Assembly: GCA_013396655.1 (NCBI GenBank)
Contig: WBMV01003161.1
Coordinates: 2,602,059 to 2,666,058 of the forward strand
Direction of reading: 5' to 3'
Origin: Campylorhamphus procurvoides
Lineage: Eukaryota > Chordata > Aves > Passeriformes > Dendrocolaptidae
DNA length: 64,000 bases
Both the position numbers and the translations under genes were made by a program. Every line of letters starts with the position of its first letter. Positions within the stretch are counted from its first letter, which is position 1. Under the pieces are notes generated by a model, which was not told the origin of the DNA, made no database searches, and saw only the letters and a list, made by a program, of their open reading frames with translations. Shown here piece by piece: positions 1 to 11,000 of this stretch.

Positions 1-2375
1 TCTTTCCCTCTAATGAAAGATTCCTCTATACAAAGATTCATGACTAGTTCAATGACATGGCAATTATTTCTTTCCTGTTTAGAAATATCCTGAATAGAGT
101 GAAGTTGAATTTCAGAATGCAAGTACCTCTTCATTGTGCAGCTGCCTTTTCCTCAAAATTACGTTAAACTTATTTAAGGCTTTTATTTCATTTAAAAATA
201 GATTTCCTGAAGCTGAAAAACCTTTGGGTTTTCTTTTGGCCTTCCCCTTGTTACTACTTCCCATGTAATGATGCCATAATGATTCACTATTTGATGTACT
301 CTGGTTTCAGATGTATACTCTAATTGCCTAATTTCTTATGAGAAAGGCATATAAGGAAATATTTCAAGAGGCTTATAAATAACTGACAAGGACCACAAGA
401 CTGCAGTTATTTTTAATTTATATCTCAAATGTTTTGCTGTGCTAGCTGAAATAGTGCATTTGTATAGTTTTTCAGTGCAATCTGTATTGTTTATCTCTCA
501 AAAAGCAGCATGAGCTGCATCCTACTTTAAAACCTCAAGGTATTTTCCTGGTTACGATTACAGTAATGTATTATTCTGAAGAATCTACAGCGGTGTAAAA
601 AATTGCATGACTTTGAGTAAAAGACTCCTCTTTTAATTTAACTCCGCCCAGTTTTACCAACAAGATGGCTCCAGTCCCGTGTGTTCTCACTGCTGCTTGC
701 CCCATGCAAGATGAACCAGAGTTCAGTCTTGTCTGTATGTCATCCCCTTAAGAGATGTTTTCTTAGTTATTTTTTATTGCACTCCTGCAAAATAATTGAA
801 GAAAAAAGCCAAACCCTGTCCTGAAAGCTGAACTTGCAATGTCTTTCCATCCTGGCATTTAGTTCCAAGGGGAAGGATGGGTTATCTAACATACCCAGCA
901 TTTGTCCAGCTTTGGGAGAGTCCCCTTTCACTCCCCTTCCCTACAGAAAGGGCTATAATGTACACAACCCTTAAGTGGAACTTTGGTTAAAATCCACCCC
1001 AACACCACACAACAGGTTTTGTTCTGACACTTGGTGTGCTATTTTTTCTCTCTCTGACTAAAACTAATTGTTGTTAAGCACTTGACATTCCTCTCTGAGA
1101 GCACTACTGATTTGGCAAAAGTTCAGTGAGAGTTAAAGAACCACCTCGCAGAAGCTATTCCAGCCTGAAAAAAATAGGATGGGCAAGCAAGTTGAAACAC
1201 ATGGATTAATAGGTGCTAAAGTAGCTAAATTGGTGCTTCAAATTAATATATATATATAAGAATAGAATAAAAGGAGGGCGCTGTAAGCATGGATAGACTT
1301 TGAACTGCTCTAAGAAAGGATCTTAAATACATTCCTTTGTTTCCTACTTAATTACTGGTGCTCTGCAAACATAGGCATGTCTACACCATGTAAGGCAAAG
1401 ATGTGCTGGAGATCCCCAAGACAGACATATGAGGAAACCACCACATCTGCACAGTGTGGTGCTGTGCCACAGAAACCAGTTCAGGTCCCAGGAACAACAT
1501 CACTCCATAGAGACATTTCACTCAGGATCCAGATCCAGACCTGCAGCACACCCAGGCAGGACTTAGATCAACCTGTCTTCCCACAGAAAAATAAAGTGTA
1601 AGAGGGAGACTGAGAAATTGCTGAATAGAAGAGCACAAACACAACACAATCCTTCAAAATACGGAAAAGAAATGTCTACTACTGCTTCTATGTATCCAGA
1701 ACTGATTTATGAAGGAATACTCCTGGAAATCAGATTTACAGTATCTGAGATAGATTATTTTGTGCTTCTCCTCAGTCTGGGAGCACCTCAAATCCTGCTC
1801 ATGAGAGGAGTAACCCCATGGAGGAAGTACCACTGGTCCACAGACAGACCTTTCACAGGTTTCTCACACAGAATGTACAGTGGAAGTGTCAGAGTGCATG
1901 GTCACAAATGGACAGTGAGACAGGCTTACAGCCTAAAATGCTGTAGATCTCAACAAAAGTCCAGATCAAGCCACCTGCGATGATGCTGCCACCCAGCCCG
2001 AGAGCCTCACTGCTCACAAGGACCGCCGTGCCAGTCACCAGATGCACGTGTGGACAACACAGGCTCAGTAGAGCCAGGACCTGTCTGTTTTGGTTACTAA
2101 CACTTTCTGCTGTTGTCTTTAAGAACACAGCAGAAGGAAGCTCAGAGAGCCTCAGGAGGTTCTGCCAAGCTGCCCAGTAGTTTGGTTCCCATGAATAGAC
2201 TCAGCTTTGGTGCCTGGTGATGAGTGGAGACACCAGGACGTGGTCCCCAAAGGAGGGTCCCTAGTGCTGCTCATACCCACACCTCAGCCTTCAGGGATGT
2301 CTAAAGGACACAAAGTCCCTGAGAAAAAGGAACAAAGCTCATAGCCTTTTCCACTTAAAAATAAACCCGTTAAAT
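1..2375. other. AT-rich non-coding DNA, no gene recognised
   Basis: This stretch is AT-rich and has stops in all frames over most of its length. The longest frame is 121 codons (1618-1983, plus). It overlaps a minus-strand frame and resembles no family I know. The only low-complexity item is a short AT microsatellite near 1250. I see no splice-flanked open segment, RNA gene or mobile element. It is most simply intergenic or intronic sequence. Confidence 0.7.
1246..1258. repeat. (AT)n microsatellite, about 6 units
   Basis: An uninterrupted alternating A/T run of 13 bases. It is short and probably of no functional weight. Confidence 0.85.
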
Positions 2376-2384
2376 GAGAGGAAG

Positions 2385-2486
2385 CGGGGCAGGTGGCTCG
2401 TTTCCGAGCGCTGTGGAGCTGATTGCAGGGCGAGTCCGAGCTCTGATTCACCGGCCAGGTCGGGCCATTGTCCCATCCCGCCCGCG
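2385..2486. other. CpG-dense islet
   Basis: Eleven CpG dinucleotides fall within 102 bases (first C at 2385, 2399, 2405, 2409, 2431, 2437, 2452, 2461, 2479, 2483 and 2485), while the flanking kilobases are strongly CpG-poor. The islet is GC-rich and contains GC-box-like wording (CCCGCCC around 2477-2483). It is well below the usual length of a CpG-island promoter. No TATA box, recognised first exon or downstream gene is visible. Frames on both strands run through it only because GC-rich DNA has few stops. It could be a weak promoter, an unmethylated regulatory element or a decayed GC-rich repeat. Confidence 0.5.
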
Positions 2487-2500
2487 CACAGGAAGGAGAG

Positions 2501-5500
2501 CCTGGTCCTGTGGCCACCACCCCAGCACAGCACCACACCCTGGCATACACCAGGGCACCCCAGACCTCACTGGCACTCAGAGATGCATGTACATAGCTTT
2601 TCCCCACCTCGCTTTCCTCCCCTGACATTTCACTGCCTGCATGCTGCACCGGCAGCGCACTGTGCTGCTGCTTTAAATGGACCCCAAATACTCACAGGAA
2701 AAAAAATATAAATAGTCACAACGTGTGCATTGAGTACACGTAGGAGAAAGCATTGATATTTTCCTCTTCCGTGGTTCTGGTTAGAAGAGCAAGCATCAAA
2801 TCACTTCCCATCCCAGCTACTGTATTTAGGCATGTACTCATCTAACAAAGCCCTGCCAGGGACACTGTGAGCAGGAAAGTACTGACTGACAAGTAAGTCC
2901 CTCCTTTCAATTTAAGAGACGTTTTATGACCTCCTGGGGGTTTCTTTAAAGGAACCTTCCTTTTCCATCAGTCTGGCTCCCCTGTTCTCTGTGGCAGTTG
3001 CTGATACATTAAGATGGCAACGCGGGTTGATGAGGCTGAATCTTCCCCCTAGCCTGGCTCCCCTCTCTCCTTGATACTGTGATGAATCCACTGCCCCATT
3101 TCTGACACCTCAGTAAGAGTCCAAGGAACAGCCAAAGTTGTCATAAATCCAGACTTTCCCAGGAAGATCAAGAAGGAGGAGGGCTGTGAAAGGCCTCCAC
3201 AGAGACAGGGGAAGCTGGAAGAAACGTGTGAAAATTAACTGAATTCATGTTTACGTTTGATATATCTCCACATATGGGCAGAGACAGCCATGCACTCGCT
3301 TGGGTCTCACCAGATGTGAAGCACTTGCAGCTGGGAAGTCCCCTTTTGTTTTCATCAAGTTATTCTGTCTCAGTGCACAGCTCCCAGCCCAGACTGCCTC
3401 ACATCCAGATGGGGGATGATAAACCAAATGTTTGCACCTGCTCGTGCAGACACGTATGTTGAGAGATTTTGCTGACCACGGTGAAAATAAAACCTCTAAC
3501 ACAGGGATTCAATAAAAATAGGATGGGCAAAACTCTGCCCCCACATGCTTGGAGAGCTCTGTAAGAATGAGATGTGTTCATCCTGTCAGGGTAGGATGTC
3601 ACGCATCGCTTTCTAGAAGCTGATCCAAACACGGGATGAGCATTTCTTGCTCCTGACTACCAGCATTACCCCCTTTGCCTGCTGGGAGAGGCTTATCCCT
3701 TCTCTGCTGAGCCCTGTACACCAAAGCACCAAGGGAAAAGCTGGCTGCAGAGGCACCATTGCTCCTTCTTCAGAGAAAAGGCATCAGCAGCAGTTTAACT
3801 CCTTTTTCACCACTGCCAGAAAACACATTTCATCAGAACGAGCCCTCCACTGGAAAAGTTACATTTGTCAATTTGGTAATTAGCTCATAAACCGAGGCTG
3901 AGGATTATGATTCCTCTGAGCCTTCTGATACTCACTGTGACTCTGCCAATTTAAGGCCCCAGCAGAACAGGGCTCCTTTCCACTGTTTCTTGGATGAGGA
4001 TTGAGACTAGATTAATTAAAGTGACTACTTTAATCTTGGAGTTTATGAGTGAAAAGTGAGCATACTAAAATGGAGTTCTTTCCCCTTAATAATTTTCATA
4101 ATATTTTCCAGTAAAATGTCTAAACTGATGACAGCACAATATTTCTATTTAAGTTCTGGCCTTACTTTTACTGTTTTCTGTAAATGAAAAAGGGCACAGA
4201 AAGGATCAGGTTTGATATTCTTCAAAATTAAATATACCACCACGTAGTCATATGCAGTAACAGTCACAAGCTTTCATCAGTGTCTCCCTTCTGGAGGATT
4301 AATAATCTGTCATATAAGAGTTACTGTATTTTTAGCACCATCTTATTAATAAAAACCCCAAGGATTGAACTTCTACACTGGGTGCTAATTCTGTGACAGT
4401 TTGGGCTTTTTGTCTGTTTTTAAATAGCAAATATTCACCTTATGTGCAGGGGAAAAAAATTTTTACCTGGAAATCACCTTCTGTGCCATTACCTGTTAAC
4501 ACTTCAAATGAAACACAATGTCTCAAAAAACTTAGTTCTTTGGAGAAGATTTTTATGTGAAAATAAGTCCTTGTGGGGGATTGCCAACTTTGTTATTAAC
4601 TGCTATTCCCTTACATTCTTTTCTTTTGACTATTGCACAATTACTACTCCAGTGGAGCAGGTTTGCCCAAGGGAGAGGAGCTGCTGGGTGCAAGAGAGTG
4701 GTCGGGTATTGGTGAGGAGGAGTCAGGTCATTCATTACCCACCAGGTCTACCCAAAACCAATAACTGCAGAACTCACAGAATGCAATCAAGTGCATTCTT
4801 TTCCAGGGTGATTAAAGAAATATTCAATTTGATGCAACTGAGGTACAAAAGGTCTCTGTATCCTTCCTCTGCCAAGCATAGAAGAATGCCTTGCTTTAAA
4901 TGTTTTACAAAAACTCCCATATGCCAAGATGTATCATTTACATGGAATCCAGGCAGCTTCATGCAATCACTGCTTGCACATAATTGTCCCAAAAGTAAGG
5001 GGCAGGGGGGAATGTAAATGGAGTAAATCAGCTTATCAGTGCTCAAGGCTTATTTTACTTCTCCCAAAGGAAAACTATGGAGGTGTGCTAAGAATCCTTT
5101 TTTCTCTACTAATGGGATAAATCTGAAATGAAAAATAAAATAAAAATTAAAAATTCTTAATTCTGATTTTGTAATTGCACTCAGTTTTAAATCTACAAAT
5201 AATATAAAATTGATTTAAAGTCAGTTCTAATTAAACAAGACAACGTGGAAGTGGCAATGGGTGAAAAATTCAAGCAAACTGTTTGTTTTTCTTTCCTTGT
5301 TTCTCTCAGGGTTCTGCTACCCAAAATCTCTAGCAAGGGTATAAATCACATCCAGGTTTCTTCAAAGCATTGCTAAATGTCCAACAGGAGAAAATGACAT
5401 TGTACATTTCTCAACAGCAGTTTTGCTCTAACATATTAAAAATCAATTATGTTTCACATCATGCAGTTTCAACTTCTAGCAGTTCTTTGTGGTGCTAATT

Positions 5501-5600
5501 TAAGTTGTCCTGAATAATTAGAGGATCTGTATTTCCATCATTATAAAAAAATTACTTTTGCTAGGATTTGCACAGAGGTACTATTGGCATTACAGTCATG
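2501..5600. other. Non-coding stretch containing the longest open frame
   Basis: Most of this region is AT-rich with stops in every frame. It holds a homeodomain-core-rich patch at about 3870-4040, including a small dyad at 4015-4034. It also holds the window's longest frame, 191 codons at 4442-5017 on the plus strand. That frame's translation is rich in Cys, Lys and Arg and matches no domain I recognise. Two minus-strand frames overlap it. I do not annotate it as a gene. A pyrimidine-rich run ends in CAG at 5309, but no convincing donor follows. Confidence 0.6.
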
Positions 5601-6788
5601 ACGATTTTAATAAAAGGCAGATTGTGTCTAGCTCTAGTACTCCAAATCTGTAATGAATTTATCCCACAATATCCACAGAAGATAATTAAGCACCTTTATC
5701 CCCATTTTCGTTCAGTGGGGAACCGAAACTCTGCAGTATCAGAAGTTATATGCTCAAAGACATAAGCACCCTGCTTACCTCCCTTCTAATACACACATTG
5801 GGAAAAAACCGACACAACCACATGGATGGTGACAGGGAAAGGAGATCAAACATTTCCTGGAGAGGACCAGAGTTTCCAAAACCCACGAGCTGGTCTCTGT
5901 CTTAATGCACTACAATGTTTCTGGGGTCTGAGTGGATTTATCAGAGACGATGCACAGACACAAGTTCTAAGTAAGCTACAGAACACGGTGATGGGGAAAA
6001 ATAAAACTACTGGAGATTTGTCTGCAGCAGGGGAAGGAACTTGCCTGAGGAGGGTTATTGTTTCAGAATTGTTTGATGAAATAATAAACAAAATACTGCA
6101 CTGCTAATAATTTCTGTTGACCCATGCTGCTTTGCAATGCAGAGGAGTACGTGTACTCCCTGCTTAGAAGGGCTTCCTGCATAGTTTCAATGTGAAGAAA
6201 CACGCACTCATTTGTCAATGCCAAAAAGCTAGAAGGCAATTTCTTAGCCTTAGTACTTTCTCTTAAGCAGAAATAGTCCCATCAACGTTTAAGGTAAGTA
6301 AGGAGATTCAAATGGTTTTAACGCTCAAGCTTCTTTTCTAAATTGAATTAAAACTGCTCTGAACCAATATTGCAAAGGACAAAGGTCAAGGCTTTATTTA
6401 TATAATACAAGGATGTAATGCAATAACCGGCTGTTTGAGACACGTAAGTAAAAGATCAGGGACAAAGCTGTAGACAGGATGTCAGCAGTGCACAGGGAAT
6501 TAGCCGTGTAACTCCCTCTCATTAATTACAGAGACGCACATCCGAATCCCCATACATCATAATGGAAGCGAACCAAGCGATAACTGTGATTCATACTTTA
6601 CCATTAACTGGGCAATAAAAGGTGAAAGAGGATTCTGCTCTTCTGGCACCATTAGGTAACCATGGTTGTGGGTTCTTCCTATGTCTAATCTGAAATAAAA
6701 CATGGTAAAAAGCAGTTTTCAAAACCTCATAAGGTACCATTTTTAATAATGTTGCTATACAAGGAATAAGTATTCTCATACAAATTGT

Positions 6789-6803
6789 CATATATATAAT
6801 ATA
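6789..6803. repeat. Short imperfect AT-rich repeat
   Basis: An alternating T/A run with one interruption, within a generally AT-rich region. Confidence 0.6.
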
Positions 6804-7586
6804 CACATAAAATAATACTTTCCTACAAAACCGTTAAAAAAGTAAATATTGTTACATCTTGCAAATTCTCCAAAAACACATTTTGTACCTTCATGACTGT
6901 CAGAGACAAAAAAGAAATTTAGAAGCTCAGAAGGATCTCAAAAAGTTCCATTTCTAAATACTCCCTTTGTTCAAGTGAACTACGTGCTTAGCATGGGGCA
7001 TACCCTGCAACTTTACTCCCAGTCAAATACATCCACAACTTATTGAAGCCCATCATGAATGTTTTGGGTACAAGACCACATCATAGTTTTGTGCCAAACA
7101 TTCTGTTGCTATGTTTTAGTTCAAAAAAATAAACACACAGTTTCAGCAACAATAATGCAGAAAGGGGAAAAGCTTTCCCTTTACCTACATATCAACAATA
7201 TATACAAAAGTCAAGGTACTGTATGAGGATGAACTGCACTTTTAAATATTCTTGTGCAATAGTTACTGACCTCAGTGGAGGAGGTGTGCACACAAAAGGC
7301 TGAACCTGACCACTGAAAACCCAAGTGACTGGATTCCATCAGAGAGCAACCATCTCCAGGAGTTGACACCTCTTCCAACAAAGCTCTTGTGAGTATGAGA
7401 TCTGCATAATACTGATTCTCATAGGAAAAGTGAGGTACTCACGAGGTAGCAAACAATTAATCAAAGCATGGAAAAAAACCCACAACACCATATTTAAAAT
7501 TATACCCATTTAATTGAAATATCTCTGATAATGTAGAAATTTAAGTGGTATGGTTGAATCTGCTGAGAGATGATGGGGTTTTTTCA

Positions 7587-7596
7587 TTTTTTTTTT
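7587..7596. repeat. T10 homopolymer
   Basis: Ten consecutive T. A second, shorter T run lies just upstream. There is no adjacent sequence that would mark it as the tail of a retrocopy. Confidence 0.8.
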
Positions 7597-8278
7597 AATA
7601 TCCTATTCAAAAGCTGACTTTCCAGTTTGTGCAATAGTGCCACAAAGGCAAAAATCCATCTTATGGTAACAGAAGGTACCTAAGGCTTTACTACCTTACT
7701 CTAAGAACCTGTTGACATTTGGGTTTGTCCTCATGACGTCTGTAATTAATGCAACATTGGACCCCCCATCAAGGGCTTTAAGATAAAGTTTACCAGCATT
7801 AGCTGCCAGGTAGCCTTTCCAAATGTTTCCACACACTTTCTGCACCAAATTTGAAAAATGTAGCTCTTCATGTAGTCTCTAACTGATGGAAAAGATCCAT
7901 TAAAGGCTTCTGGTAACCAGGTGCACCGTTTCCCAGGCACTCAGCTGGCAGAGAACAATGACTGATGTTCTTTACCTCAAGTGAACCATACCCTGTAGGC
8001 TAGGAGAAAGCCAAGCCAAGAATATGCTCTTCAGCTGAGCTGTTTTACAGGTGAAATCAACAATTATGGCTCTTGTTCACCTGGAGAGTCTTCAATGAGG
8101 CTATGCCTGGAATGGGAATTCTGACTACTCCTTGTCATCACTGGTCTCCAGAAGGATACAGGTCAAATATACACTCTTTGTAGGTTTTGTCCTACTCTCT
8201 GGGCAAGAGGGTCCCTCTCTCCCACAGGATTCCAATATTTGGAAGTGCTCCAGTGCCTGGGGTCACCTACTTTAATCC

Positions 8279-8294
8279 AAATATATATATATAT
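8279..8294. repeat. (AT)n microsatellite, about 7-8 units
   Basis: A nearly pure alternating A/T run ending in a T stretch. It is the longest AT dinucleotide repeat in the window. Confidence 0.85.
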
Positions 8295-10941
8295 TTTAAA
8301 GCACAAAACCAGTCTCTTCAGGAAAAGGTTTTACCTTTTATGCATTACCAGTTTTTGGTAAGCTGACAACACATCTCCAAATTACAAAATGAACTATAAC
8401 GCTTCTCTACACTTCTACTGTTTCACTGTGGTTAACAGCTGTGAGATGCAAAAGGCCTGAGAATAGAGCACAGAAAATAGTTAATGTAAGAGCTGCAAAA
8501 TTTCTGTGTTAAGGATAGTGATTTTTTAACATTACAGTTCAGTTCCTCAGGATGGGAACATGCTCAGGTTCCTGAATTTTTTGCAGCTGAAGATTCAGAG
8601 TGTGCAGTGGAGGGTGACCAGCACCCCTTTAGAGCCATCCTTTAATTTCTATGATCTTCCATCCCAGTCTGCTTAGGGCAGTCTCTCAAAGACTGAAACT
8701 ACACTCAATCTTTCACTTTCTGCTCCTGGGCACTGAGTTCTGCAGTATTAAATACTTCTTATTTCAGTCTCTACTGATCATTAAGCAGCTTTTGGTAGAG
8801 ATAAAACTCATGTCTGACTTTTACAGACCCCTAGAGCTTTGGGCTGCCCCAAGTCTTGCCGTGCATTAACCCACCCTCAAGAAAAGTACTCTGCAGCCTA
8901 GATCAACATAAAAGGCAAAACCTCTTCAAAGGAAGATGACACACTGCTCTAAGTCTGGTTCCTCAAAACAAAATAGGGAGGTAAAGCACAGGTTTCCAAT
9001 GATGTTTGGAAAGGAGTTTCAGCCAGTTTTCCACCTGGTGATGTGAATGTGAGCAATCACACAGATACTTAAACAAGAAGTCTTTAATGAGCTTGGTGAC
9101 ATTGCTACACATATGAATGATACCTCAAGAGAGAAAAAAAGGTGTAATGGCTGGTTTGGGATTGATGGACTTGCTATGAGCCTGTGCTTTAACAAAAGGA
9201 AAGGATGTGAGGAGAAATTGAATGTACAGAAACAGAGTCTCAGAGAAAAGGGGATATAAAAAGTAAAACAAAAGGTTGTTTATTGTTGCTCAACACCAAA
9301 ACAGACAAACTTTACACATATGACAAAGATTTAGAAACCACACGGACCAAGGACATTATTATCCCAGCTCTATAGAGAATCCCAAAACACAACTGCCTAA
9401 GAAGTGGGAAACTCCCAGTGACTGGACATTCCTTAACTCAGTGCCTGTCTTGTGCATTTTGATATTTCATGATGGAGGACTTCTGTTTGCAGGATGGCAA
9501 GCACAAAGGCCCTTGTTTGCTTTGGGCCTCCGGCTGCTATTGTGATACACAATAACATAAATATTGCTCACATTCTTTCAGTGCTACACAGCAATTCTAA
9601 ACCTTGAACTGCAGCAATCCGGACTGAGGGTCCAGTGTGTTGTAACCAGCAATGGCTCCACCATCCTTGAACAGCCACTACAAAAGGAGGAACAGAAGAG
9701 GGAGCAGAAGGCAGTGACAGAAGGGAGAAGGGAACAGACAGAATGTCACATGGACCCGTCTCCACAGGAAACCTTCTGCTACCCCCAGGCACCAAACTGC
9801 GGGAATAGAAGGCCATAAAAACCAACCAGCCATCAACCCAAATCCAACTGCATCAAGAAACATGTTCCTGGAGAATAAGGACAGATGCAGCATCACAGAG
9901 TAGAAAAAGAAGTGACACCAACATCTTGCTTATATGAGCACACCAGCTGAATTTGATTTCTTTTTTTGTTTCAATAAAAGAAATCAATTAAATGCAACGT
10001 ACAAATGATTCAAGGGTTTATTGGCAGGGTTGAGAAAAAATTTCTACATCCTAGGAGTGTTTTATGACCGCCTGCTTTTGAGTTGCAAACTAGTGAGCTC
10101 AAGGGTATTCAGAGCAAGACAACTGTAAGAGGCATTTGTGTTATTGGATGCCTTAGAAGAACAGGGAAGACTCCCGAAACATCTGGGACTACATCTTTGC
10201 AAGCTGTTGGAAGCAGGCACACAGTTGCTTGGAGGCCATCAGAAATGGGATTAACATCTCCCTATCAAGGCATACAGCGCTCATAGCCAGGTACACCAAA
10301 GCTACACTTGCATTCTACAACTTCTAATTGACAGAGACCTACAATTAAAACTCCTGCAAGCACAGGGTGTGCAGTCATGCTCTGCCTGAGTCACCATTTC
10401 TGAAATGAACAGTCTGCTCTCGGGGAGTGCAAAATTCTGGCCCTTCTGAAATCAGATGCATAAATCCCGTTGACTTTTGAACATCTCAAACTTCAGTGAG
10501 TACCACATAATCTTACAGTGCAAAAATCATCCCTGTGTAGTTAGGCTGCACCAAAGGAAGAGAGTTGTTCCCAGTGCTGCCATACTCTGCAGGACGTGCT
10601 AATCCTTCTAGAACTGAAGATTTTTGAAGCAATGGTAATTCACACTTTTCTGTCTCCTCCCAGCTCCTCTGAGACCTATTTAGCCATGATTTTGGTTGCA
10701 GTAATTGTAGGTACTAAAGAACTGTTTTTTTTCCTGGGGATAGGAGACCACCCCAGCAACCCTTCACACAGTATGATTTTACTACTTCCCTTCCCACTTC
10801 CATCTCTCTGGACAGCAGCTCCACGCATGTGGCTTGTGGCCATAGTGGAGATGCAGAGCCATGGCTGTGCAGCAGCGAGCCAGGTTTGCTGTGACAGAGC
10901 AGCCACCACGGACAGGCAGCTCAGTGGCCTAATGAGGCATC

Positions 10942-10996
10942 CGGCTCGTTCCCCACACAGCAGACGGGTGTCCGACCTCGACCAGAACCGTCACCG
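10942..10996. other. CpG-dense patch
   Basis: Seven CpGs lie within about 55 bases (C at 10942, 10947, 10965, 10973, 10979, 10989 and 10995). A few more are scattered over the preceding 120 bases. The surrounding DNA is CpG-poor. The patch lies at the end of a 137-codon plus-strand frame (10596-11009) that resembles no known protein. No clear promoter element or splice site pair accompanies it. It may be a small regulatory element or a decayed GC-rich insert. Confidence 0.4.
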
Positions 10997-11000
10997 GAAT

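Larger units (their letters stand above)
5601..10800. other. AT-rich non-coding DNA with small microsatellites
   Basis: No frame contained wholly in this stretch exceeds 93 codons. The low-complexity items are alternating AT runs near 6790 and 8280 and a T10 run at 7587-7596. I see no CR1 fragment, RNA gene or splice-flanked open segment that I would defend. Confidence 0.7.

Noticed and set aside
5310..5340. Strong acceptor-like tract ending at 5309
   Set aside because: No convincing donor or open frame follows.
6275..6294. Possible microexon between TAAGCAG and GTAAGTA
   Set aside because: The pyrimidine tract is weak, the exon would be about 20 bases, and neighbouring exons are absent.
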